From: Neoarius graeffei
Lineage: Eukaryota > Chordata > Actinopteri > Siluriformes > Ariidae
Length of the DNA stretch: 64,000 nucleotides
NCBI RefSeq assembly: GCF_027579695.1
Contig: NC_083587.1
Coordinates: 56,249,738 to 56,313,737 of the forward strand
Direction: 5' to 3'
Of this stretch, positions 53,480 to 62,504 are shown one piece after another. How positions within the stretch are numbered: the stretch's first letter is position 1; each line of letters starts with the position of its first letter. The notes below the pieces were generated by a model. That model was not told the DNA's origin. It did no database searches and saw only the letters and a list, made by a program, of their open reading frames with translations. Position numbers and translations under genes: made by a program.

Positions 53480-54600
53480 CATATTTTCACTACTTAATTC
53501 TTCTCCGTGCTCTCACGGAAGGCAGTCGCATTTCTCTGCTCTCCTCTCCTTTTTTTTTTTTTCCTGCTTGTGCTCTTTGTTTCGTCTCGTCTCGTCTGCC
53601 TATACTTTTTTTTTTTGAGAGACTCTCTCCGCATTGAATTTCTAAACTAAAAAAAGCATGGATTTGATAAACTGGTCTCCTAACGAAATTGACACAGTTT
53701 CTGGGTTCGGGGGAACCCACCTGTCCTGCCGGAACGTCTGTGGAGGACATTGGAGATATCTACCTATTCGGAACCATGATTACAGGACTTTTGCTGATTG
53801 GATTAGGCATTGCCCTGGTATATCGAGGAAATCAGACAACGGTGACAGCTGTTCAAAGCCCCACAAAGCTGCCCAATATGATTGAGCGGTGGGCAAAGCT
53901 GTCGGCACTCAGACTGTGGCAGAACTTGAACCACAACATGGTTGTCATCTGGGAGACGCTTTCGGCTTTGCAAGGAATAAGTATTTAGGAGACCAAATGG
54001 AATTCAATTGAACAGAAATGGACAGATATGGATGAGTGGTGTGGACGTATAAAGACTGCGTCTGTTCGAAAGACCAAACAGTCTCTATCTTATCGACATT
54101 CGGTTCCCTGAACAGCACCGGCCTCGATCAAGGCCATTGCTGGGACAACATTTCCCCCAGGTCGTCACTGCTGGGAGACACTCTCGCATTCTTTGCATTC
54201 CTTCCCCAATTTTCCGCGGTCGCCGTTTTTCACCCCCAGTGTGACAAGTGGGTGCGTGACCAGCGCTGTTTGCATGGCTGCAGGAGCGGATGGCTGCTTA
54301 CTTGCGCTGGGTTACCTCTACCTCCTCCCCCCTTTCCCCCCTCAAGTCCCATGTTTTAAAGTGTACTTGTGTTATTGTGTGCTTGTGCGGAGGTTTTTAA
54401 ATGCTCCCACACTGTACTCCTGATAGGAGCATAGTGGGGGGGTGTTCTTTTTTTCCTCATCTTTCCTCATGTTACTACTGTGTTTCTTTTTCTTTTATCC
54501 CTGTCTTCCTGTCCTGTTCCCCCTCTGTAAGGACAGGTTGTTGGTCAGTTTCACTGGTAACAGTGACAATAAAGGGTTCATTCATTCATTCATTCATTCA
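53480..54600 (+). mobile_element. Retroposed unit with an L2-type tail and a small membrane-protein ORF
   Basis: The 3' end gtaacagtgacaataaaggg followed by (ttca)n (54577-54600) is an L2/CR1-group tail. Near the 5' end an ATG at 53658 opens MDLINWSPNEIDTVSGFG; a +1 frame change near 53705 leads into CPAGTSVEDIGDIYLFGTMI and then TGLLLIGLGIALVYRG, a clear transmembrane helix. IERWAKLSALRLWQNLNHNM follows, ending at 53988. No endonuclease or reverse transcriptase is present. It could be a LINE-driven non-autonomous element or an ORF1-only deletion derivative. No family name is recognised. Confidence 0.6.
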
Positions 54601-55142
54601 TATTTAATGGATTAACTTTTTCATAATATTTTACAGGAAGCTGGGCTTCCCTTTTAGTCTTCGAGAAGTCACCTTTGTCACAGTCACATGTCTGTAGTTT
54701 ATCCGAACTCAACAGGAAGCCTTTATGTTTTAAGACTGATGTGAGGCATGCTTTGTGTAAGGACTACAGGAAATCATGAGTGTGCAAAACAATAGCTGGG
54801 TGGAACGAGTGTTTAATTTAGATAAGATTTTATCGTAGTTACTACGCAAATGCTTAAGTTAAAACAACTCATAATGACACAGATGGAGAATAGGAAGATG
54901 ATATTGTATTAAAATATTTTCATGTCGTAGACAATAAACTTTGATTTCACGAGGCTTTTTCTGGGAACAGCGTGAATGAGTAATGTCTTTTTATTTTAAC
55001 TGTTAGGTGCGGTTAATGAATAACAGTTGCCGCTGCACCTCAGGTTTGCTCTGATAGTTCAAGATAGAGAGTGTAAAATACGATGAAGGGAAAAAAAACG
55101 TTAATAATAATCCGAATGATCTTTCCCGATGTTCCTGTGAAG

Positions 55143-55409
55143 TTGCGGTGGGTCCAGTGAGTCTGTTCGTACCCTCTGTGACTATAGAAGGTGGCAACGC
55201 GACCTTAACCTGCAGCTGGACTTCAGGCACCAACACCAGCGTCACGTGGGGTAAAGATAGCACCAATCTTCCCTCAGACTCTCGCTTCTTCATCGATGCT
55301 GGGTCTCTGAATATCAACCCGGTGAACAGGAACGATGCCGGAGAATACAGCTGCACCGTCAGCAACCCCATCAGCAGCCAGACTGCCACAGCAAGCCTCA
55401 CTGTTTACT
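55143..55409 (+). CDS. Immunoglobulin C2-type exon of the CEACAM-like receptor
   Basis: Acceptor ...gttcctgtgaag ends at 55142; donor gtgagt starts at 55410. 267 bp, phase 1-1. The domain has the full disulphide pair (NATLTCSWTSG; AGEYSCTVSN), the core tryptophan (SVTWGKD) and the DAGEYSC signature. Joined to the next exon the junction reads SLTVY-YGPD, wording typical of CEACAM domain borders. Potential N-glycosylation sites: NAT and NTS. Confidence 0.85.
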
Positions 55410-56009
55410 GTGAGTCCGACATGGATCTTTGTATAAGGATACTCAAGACAAAATGGGATATGACCAAAGTAAAGAATTAAGGTGGGCTGTGATACGTGTG
55501 TTCCTAGAACAGCATGTCCCGAGGTATATTTTCCCCCTTATACCGCAGCAATTTGGATTTTTTTTTTAATTAAAAGTGATCACATTGTACATTCTAAAAT
55601 GTACAACACAATTTTCATGAGGTTTCCTAAAACAAAGTTGGGCATCCCAGCGAATTTGCTGTGACTATAGAAACGGTAACGTATTAATATAAACCAAATG
55701 GCTGAACTATTGTCAGAGCTGCTGATAATTAACAGTTATTCACCGAAGGCGAGACAAAGTCGAGGTTGTTATTCACCGAGCCTGAGGCAGATAATTGTTT
55801 TCGTATTTTTCACATATCCCACAATCCGCTGCGCGGCTGGGAACGTCCGGTGGCCAGGCCCAGGCTGCTGATCACGGTACAAAAACCAATATTGGGTGAT
55901 ATAATCACTTTCGATGTTCAAATATCGGATGTTCAAATATTATTACAGGTTTACCTGGTCTTTCAAGATTAATACTGCTCGAAATGATTGCACATTTACA
56001 ATTTGTCAT

Positions 56010-57467
56010 CAATGTCTTGCAAAAGTATTTATCCCCCTTGGTGTTTGTCCTGTTTTGTCGCGTTACAAGCTGGAATTAAAATGGATTTTTGGAGGGTTAG
56101 CACCATTTGATTTACACAACATGTCTACAACTTTAAAGGTGCAGATTTTTTTAAAATTGTGACATGAACAATAAGACCAAGAAACAGAAATCTGGAGTGT
56201 GCATAGGTATTCACCCCCCAAAATCAATACTTTGTAGAGCCACCTTTTGCTGCAATTACAGCCACTGGGATTTTTGCCCATTCCTCAAGACAAAACTGCT
56301 CCAACTCCTTCAAGTTAGATGGGTTGTGTTGGTGTACAGCAATCTTCAAGTTATGCCACAGATTCTCAATTGGGTTGAGGTCTGGGCTTTGATTAGGCCA
56401 TTCCAAGACATTTAAATGTTTCCCTTTAAGCCACTCTGGACAGTGTAGCTTTAGCAGTCTGTTTTGGGTCATTGTCCTGCTGGAACGTGAACCTTCATCC
56501 CAGTCTCAAACCTCCAGAAATGCCCTGTATTTAGTGCCATCCATCTTTCCTTCAGTCCTTACCAGCTTTCCTGTCCCTGCAGATGAAAAGTATCCCCACA
56601 GCATGATGCTGCCACCACCATGCTTCACTGTAGGAATGGTGTTCGAAGGGTTTACGCCACACATGGCATTTCCCATGATGGCCAAAAAGTTAAATTTTAG
56701 TCTCATTTGACCAGAGAATCTTCTTCCATGTGTTTGGCGAGTCTGCCACATGCTGTTGGGCAAACTCCAAACATGTTTTCTTAAGCAATGACTATTTTCT
56801 GGCCACTCTTCCTTAAAGCCTCGCTCTGTGGAGTGTACGGCTTAAAGTGGTTCTATGGACAGATACTCCCATCTCTGCTGTGGACCTTTGCAGCTCCTTC
56901 AGTGTTATCGTTGGTGTCTTTGTTGCATCTCTGATTAATGCCCTCCTTGCCCGGTCTGTTTTGGTGGGCGACCTTCTCTTGTCAGGTTTGTAGTGGTGCC
57001 ATATTCTTTCCATTTTGCTATAATGGGTTTAATGGTGTTCTGTGGTATATTCAAAGTTTGGGATATGTTTTATAACCCAACCCTGATCTATACTTCTCCA
57101 CAACTTTGTCTCTGACCTGTTTGGAGGCTCCTTGGTTCTCATGTTTGCTTAGTAGTGTAGCAGAGTCAGGGTCCTTCCAGAACAGGTTGATTTATACAGA
57201 CATCATGTGACCCTTTGATTGCAGACAGGTGGATCTTAATCAACTAATTATGTGACTTATGAAGTGAATTGATTGGACCAGCTCTTATTAAGGGGGTGAA
57301 TACTTAAGCACACTCCAGATTTCTGTTTTTTTTTCATCTTATTGTTTGTGTCACAATAAAACTTTAAAGTGGTAGGCATGTTGTGTAAATCAAATGGTGC
57401 TAATCCTCCAAAAATGCAACAAAACAGGACAAACACCAAGGGGGATGAATACTTTTGCAAGACACTG
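56010..57467 (-). mobile_element. Tc1-like transposon, same family as 19944-21531
   Basis: The left end caatgtcttgcaaaagtatt follows gtcat (the TA is mutated); the right end has TA at 57468-57469. It has internal deletions relative to the 19944 copy in both the terminal repeat and the coding region. Confidence 0.9.
56224..57142 (-). pseudogene. Tc1-like transposase, deleted and frameshifted
   Basis: Pieces on the - strand: WHHYKPDKRRSPTK, ALIRDATKTPTITLKELQRS, then [37 protein letters not shown] and AAKGGSTKY. The catalytic site near 56700 reads [12 protein letters not shown] in the open frame, so the WSDETK motif is displaced by a frameshift. The segment between EEWAKIPV and AVIAAKGG lacks about 13 residues. 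Confidence 0.88.
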
Positions 57468-57778
57468 TAAATGTACACTTAATGTCGTTGGCCAGAGTTA
57501 TAGTGCTGAGTCGTTGGAGCATGTATTTTGTGTTAAAACTGCAGAGAGTGAAAATGAAAGGACGATAATATAAGTAAAATACAAGACAAAAACTACCATG
57601 GAATTAGTAACTTGACATATAAAAGCAATCTGATAACATCACATTTCAGCTTGCATCCGATATTTGAACATCGAAACTGATTATATCGCCCAGTACTGGT
57701 GTTTGTACCGTGATCAGCAGCCTGTGCCTGGCCGCCGGAAGTTCCCAACCGCGCAGTGGACTGTGGGATGTGTGTAAA

Positions 57779-58071
57779 GCCTAGGTCACAACCGGACGTA
57801 CGATTTTTTGGCCGTGTGATTTTTGGCATTTCCCAAATCGCTGCGTTTTTTTTTTTTTTTCGTGGAGAAAGACGCACGTTGGCCGTAAGTTTGTCTTGCA
57901 ACCTGAAAAAAACGTAAGCGCCCGTAGAGTTTGTTTGACATGACAAAGAACCTCTGCGGCCGGTCTGCGGCTCGAAAATCAGCACGTCACACACGTGCCC
58001 TCCGTGCGTTTCTTGCGTTTTTTGCACGTAGACCGGCCGTAGGAGCACGTACAGCCGGTTGTGACCGAGGC
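57779..58071. mobile_element. MITE with ggtcacaaccgg ends
   Basis: Left gcctaggtcacaaccggacg and right, inverted, gcctcggtcacaaccggctg are terminal repeats; the interior has gccgta/tacggc and cgtagac repeats. No ORF; target duplication unclear. Confidence 0.72.
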
Positions 58072-58239
58072 TTCAGGGGCGAATAAATACACAGGTGATT
58101 TTATTTAAAAAAATTGTATTAAAAAATTGATTTCAAACTTCAGAAGCGTCATGCAAATGTAATAATGGCACAGCACAGACTTGTCACTTATCTACGCCGA
58201 GTCACATAAAATACTTTGTTTTGAAATTGATAAAATAAA

Positions 58240-58362
58240 TCACAAACCTTTGAATAGTTTTAGACCAAACTTTGTAGCATCTTTAGTGCTTTTAGGAACA
58301 GCATTTTCTTTCATCATGTGTAATTCTTCCTCACTCACAGTGACGATGCGATTGCCCGCCAT
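58240..58362 (-). pseudogene. KIAA1958-like (Crypton-derived) N-terminal remnant
   Basis: ATG at 58362 on the - strand opens MAGNRIVTVSEEELHMMKEN, then AVPKSTKDATKFGLKLFKGL and a stop. VSEEE..MKENAVPKSTKDATKFG.KLFK is strongly like the start of fish KIAA1958-like proteins, which descend from Crypton tyrosine recombinases. Only this first segment is present. Confidence 0.7.
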
Positions 58363-58411
58363 TTTGCCAAGTCACTCGAGGTGATGGATCGAGAGATTTA
58401 GACTATTTAAC

Positions 58412-59835
58412 AGTTATTCCACGAAATCGAGTCGTACATGAGCTGATAGCCGAAGGTGTGTGTAGCATTGTGTTGTCTATAAGCCATGTATGATGAGATC
58501 TAATGGAATAATTGTTTTATTCTATCCACATTCACTGGATTTTGAGAAACTGAGCTTTTTTTTTTTTTGCAAATTCGTTAAATAAAAACTTTATACAAAA
58601 CGTCTGACAAAATCATTTCCACATAGAATGTAAACAAACCGGCGAATTTGTGAAAAATTCGATTATAATAATAATAATTCTTGAAAAATAAAAAAAAAGA
58701 TACTTTCCATATTTTGTTTTTGATTTTTTTTAGGGTTTTGTTTTCGAGTCGAGTTTTTATTTCGTCCTCGGTTGGTTCAGCAACACGCTCTGCCATTTTG
58801 TTTTTCTCTGCTCATGGTATATGAGCTGATAGATATGGAATCAATTTTGTGCCAAAATGTTCATACAATACTTTTGAAATATCAAACAAAAACGACAAAT
58901 CAAAATACAAAAAAAGGAAAAAAAAGCCAATTTTTTTAGACTGGCAAACAAATTATTCGTGTAATCGTGCAAAATATCAGTCTATTACTCTTCAGAAACC
59001 TTTTATTTTTGTTCTGCGTCTTTCTCATCTTGTTTGATGTAATTTATTTTGGTTGCGATTCCAGCTTTCTCGTTTGCGCTCCCTGACTTTTTTGCTTGCA
59101 GTTTTGGCACAAACTTGACGTGTGGGCGGGCTGTCCAGGAATGCATTCCCATTGGCTAACTTGTGTTTGACTGACAGCTACGCTCAGCCATTCCCTACTC
59201 GGATTCTGGCGGACTGTTTGATGAGTGACCGATCCATTGACGGTAAACGAGGATGGAGTGGACTTCAGTGGCGACTATGATATTGAATTAATTCAACAAA
59301 GTGTAAATTCAATATCATAGTCGCCACTGAAGTCCACTCGATCCTTGTTTACCGTCAATGGATCGGTCACTCGTCAAACAGTCCGCCAGAATCCGAGTAG
59401 GGAATGGCTGAGCGTAGCTGTCAGTCAAACACAAGTTAGCCAATGGTAATGCATTCCTGGACAGCCCACCCACACGTGAAGTTTGTGCCAAAACTGCAAG
59501 CAAAAAGTCAGGGAGCGCAAACGAGAAAGCTGGAATCGCAACCAAAATAAATTACGTCAAACAAAACTGAGAAAGACGCGGAACAAAAATAAAAGGTTTC
59601 TGAAGAGTAATAGACTGATATTTTGCACGATTACACGAATAATTTGTTTGCCAGTCTAAAAAAATTGACTTCTTTTTTTTGTATCTTGATTTGTCGTTTT
59701 TGTTTGATATTTCAAAAGTATTGTATGAACATTTTGGCACAAAATTGATTCCATAGATAGACCAGTAGTAGAGTAGCCAATCGGAGTGCATGACTGATCA
59801 TATCCGGTGAATGTGGATAGAATAATGTTATTTAT
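58412..59835. mobile_element. Crypton-like element containing a 0.92-kb inverted repeat
   Basis: The left end 58412-58620 equals the repeat at 8045-8590. A - strand ATG at 58796 opens MAERVAEPTEDEIKTRLENK, another KIAA1958-like-looking start. The centre is the palindrome 58835-59754. The right flank 59805-59825 (ggtgaatgtggatagaataa) is the inverse of 58510-58535 (ttattctatccacattcact), so inverted symmetry extends beyond the palindrome with part of one arm deleted. Confidence 0.7.
58835..59754. repeat. Near-perfect inverted repeat, two arms of about 450 bp
   Basis: Left arm 58835-59289, right arm 59306-59754, loop 59290-59305 (16 nt). The arm ends next to the loop (tgatattgaatt / aattcaatatca) and at the outer edge (atggaatcaattttg / caaaattgattccat) match exactly. 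In between only scattered substitutions and a few small indels are seen. Transcripts would form a long double strand; cruciform extrusion is possible. Confidence 0.93.
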
Positions 59836-60138
59836 AATGCTTTTTTGAAAACGCTCATCATAAACTGTATTAGTTTCACGGAGACTAGTTCTGATTGAAG
59901 GCAGCTGACTGAAAAATTTCTTCTGAACTTGACTTTATTAAAAACTTTTGTATTGTTAAAGTTGAACTCGGCTTTCAGAGTACGTTTTTAAAGGAGAGGT
60001 TTTTTTTTTTTTAAAGCAAACCTGTATTTTTATCACAAAAATACATATGCTTTAAATATATAGATATGATATTTTTATCATATTGCACACCTTTAGTGAT
60101 GTTAATAATTAATGTGTATAATGTTGTATCTGCTTTAG

Positions 60139-60423
60139 ATGGTCCGGACACCCCTGAGGTGAAGAGCTCGTCCTCTAACTGTGTTGGTGGTGGAGACGCC
60201 ACCATTGGCCAGACAGTCCAGCTCACCTGTACGTCTGTCTCTCTGCCCCCTGCTCTCTTATCATGGCAGTTCAAAGGTGTGCCCCTGACAACCAGCCAGG
60301 CAAACGGTGGCACGCTGAATTTGCAGATTTTTTCCAACAATCAGAGTGGCCAGTACACATGCTCAGCACGTAACAGCATCACAACCAAAACGTCGCAGCA
60401 GCAGACAACCCTCAATGTTGTGG
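60139..60423 (+). CDS. Immunoglobulin C2-type exon, third domain of the receptor
   Basis: Acceptor tatctgctttag ends at 60138; donor gtgagt starts at 60424. 285 bp, phase 1-1, in frame with the previous exon. Disulphide pair VQLTCTSVS and GQYTCSARN; core tryptophan ALLSWQFKG. An extra cysteine in SSNCVGGGDATIGQ precedes strand B, as in several fish CEACAM-like membrane-proximal domains. NQS is a possible glycosylation site. No transmembrane exon was recognised in the remaining 3.5 kb, so the gene continues to the right. Confidence 0.85.
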
Positions 60424-60883
60424 GTGAGTTTTGGCACTGGATCTTCTAGTGATGCTCATGCTGTTTTATTTATTTATTTGTATTACACGACTTTATTTAA
60501 AGCTGTACTGCCTTTCAGATTTTTCAAGTCTAGGCCATAAAAAGAATTTTCCCCGACATCTATTTATTTTTGCTTAGTGGACTGAAAGCTACTGAATTCG
60601 AATCACAGACTTCCAATTTTATGAGATTTTTAAAACAGAACAATTAATGAATTTCAGGCCACGTGGCCCTAAATTCTCCGCTATTTTTTCCTGCTTCACC
60701 ATGACCCAATACAAGATACTACATTCATGCATCACATGGTGGCCTTTCATCGTTCACACAAGGCATTGTGGGATACAAATTTGAAACAGGAGAGAAAAAT
60801 GGAGGATGTGAGTGTGCGAATGAAACGTGAAAGACCGACGACAGTAACGGAAAGCGAGACGAAAAGACGTTATGTTTTATATA
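60424..60883. other. Intron 3 start with a transposon-like ORF remnant
   Basis: Mostly non-coding. At 60799 an ATG opens MEDVSVRMKRERPTTVTESE, which runs into the Tc1 insertion at 60884 and resumes after 62504 as ERKRRTKLINIGGQ. It resembles a basic leader exon of a DNA transposon or duplicated gene; identity unknown. Confidence 0.4.
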
Positions 60884-62504
60884 CAGTGCCTTGAAAAAGT
60901 ATTCATACCCCTTGAACTTTTTCACATTTTTCCACCTTACAACCACGAACTTTAAAAGTTTTTTTATTGAGATTTTATGTGATAGACCAACACAGAGTAG
61001 CACATAATTGTGAAGTGAAACGAAAATGATAAATGGTCTTCAAAATTTTAAATAAAAATCTGAAAAATGTGATGTGCATTAGTATTCAGCCCCCTGTACT
61101 CTGATACCTCTAAATACAATCCAGTGCAATCAACTGCCTTCAGAACTCATCTAATTAGTTAATAGAGTCCTACTGTGTGTAATTTATTCTCAGCATAAAT
61201 ACACTTCTTCTGTGAAGGCCTCAGTGGTTTGTTAGAGAACACTGAAGAACAAACAGCATCATGAAGACCAAAGAACTCACCAGACAGGTCAGGGATAAAG
61301 TTCTGGAGAAGTTTAAAGCAGGGTTAGGTTATAAAAAAAATATCCCAAGCTCTGAACATCTCAAGAAGCACTGTTCAATCCATCATTCAAAAATGGAAAA
61401 AGTATGGCACAACTGCAAACCTACCAAGACTTGGCCATCCACCTAAACTGACAGAGCGAGCAAGGAGAGCACTGGTCAGAGAAGCAGCCAAGAGGCCCAT
61501 GATCACTCTGGAGGAGCTGCAGAAATCCACAGCTCAGGTGGGAGAATCTGTGCACAGGACAACTATAAGTCGTACACTCCACAAATCTGGCCTTTTTGGA
61601 AGAACGGCAAGAAGAAAGCCATTGTTGAAAGACAGGCATAAGAAGTCCCGTTTGCAGTTTGCCAGAAGCCATGTAGGGGACACAGCAAACATGTGGAAGA
61701 AGGTGCTTTGGTCAGATGAGACCAAAGTTGAACTTTTTGGCCTAAATGCAAAGCGCTATGTGTGGCGGAAAACTAACACTGCTCATCACCCTGCCTACAC
61801 ACACCATCCCCACTGTGAAACATGGTGGTGGCAGCATCATGCTATGGGGATGCTTTTCTTCAGCAGGGACAGGGAAGCTGGTCAGAGTTGATGGGAAGAT
61901 GGATGGAGCTAAATACAGGGCAATCCTGGAAGAAAACCTGTTGGAGGCTGCAAAAGACTTGAGACTGGGAAGGAGATTCACCTTCCAGCAAGACAATGAC
62001 CCTAAACATACAGCCAGAGCTACAATGGAATGGTTTAGGTCAAAGAATATTCATGTGTTAGAATGGCCCAGTCAAAGTCCAGATCTAAATCCCATTGAGC
62101 ATCTGTGGCAAGACTTGAAAATTGCTGTTCACAGACGCTCTCCATCCAATCTGGCTGAGCTTGAGCTATTTTGCAAAGAAGAATGGGCAAAAATTTCAGT
62201 GTCTAGATGTGCAAAGCTGGTAGAGACATACCACAAAAGACTTGCAGCTGTAATTGCAGCAAAAGGTGGCACTACAAAGTATTGACGCAGGGGGGCTGAA
62301 TACTAATGCATATCACATTGTTCAGATTTTTATTTGTTTAAAATTTTGAAGACCATTTATCATTTTCGTTTCACTTCACAATTATGTGCTACTCTGTGTT
62401 GGTCTATCACATAAAATCTCAATAAAAAAACTTTTAAGTTCGTGGCTGTAAGGTGGAAAAATGTGAAAAAGTTCAAGGGGTATGAATACTTTTTCAAGGC
62501 ACTG
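60884..62504 (+). mobile_element. Tc1-like transposon, third family
   Basis: TA at 60882-60883 and 62505-62506. Terminal inverted repeats of about 200 bp start cagtgccttgaaaaagtatt and are almost identical at both ends. Length 1,621 bp. Confidence 0.95.
61261..62285 (+). pseudogene. Tc1-like transposase with two frameshifts
   Basis: ATG at 61261 starts MKTKELTRQVRDKVLEKFKA. A frame change near 61335-61385 shifts into KYGTTANLPRLGHPPKLTER and the second DNA-binding subdomain. Another near 61795 (in the AHHPA/THTIPT region) shifts into [20 protein letters not shown]. All three catalytic residues can be read: D in VLWSDETKVEL, D in [13 protein letters not shown] in [13 protein letters not shown]. 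The C-terminus is AAKGGTTKY. It is otherwise complete, so the loss of function is recent. Confidence 0.93.

Larger units (their letters stand above)
49701..55142 (+). other. Intron 1 of the immunoglobulin-domain gene
   Basis: 5.4 kb between exons in matching phase 1. It carries a SINE (49818), a RecQ-fragment element (50219), a V-SINE (51120), hAT pieces (51730; 52567) and an L2-tailed unit (about 53480-54600). 54605-55090 shows nothing recognisable. Confidence 0.7.
55810..57774. repeat. Inverted repeat pair flanking a Tc1 insertion
   Basis: Arms 55810-55931 and 57654-57774 are reverse complements of about 120 bp with scattered mismatches (inner end atgttcaaatatcggatg). Without the Tc1 element at 56010-57467 the arms would lie about 260 bp apart, so they are the ends of an older fold-back element. 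Confidence 0.8.
55410..60138 (+). other. Intron 2 of the immunoglobulin-domain gene
   Basis: 4.7 kb. It contains a fold-back repeat split by a Tc1 element, a second MITE, Crypton-like starts, and the 0.92-kb palindrome. 59836-60120 and 55410-55800 show no gene. Confidence 0.7.
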
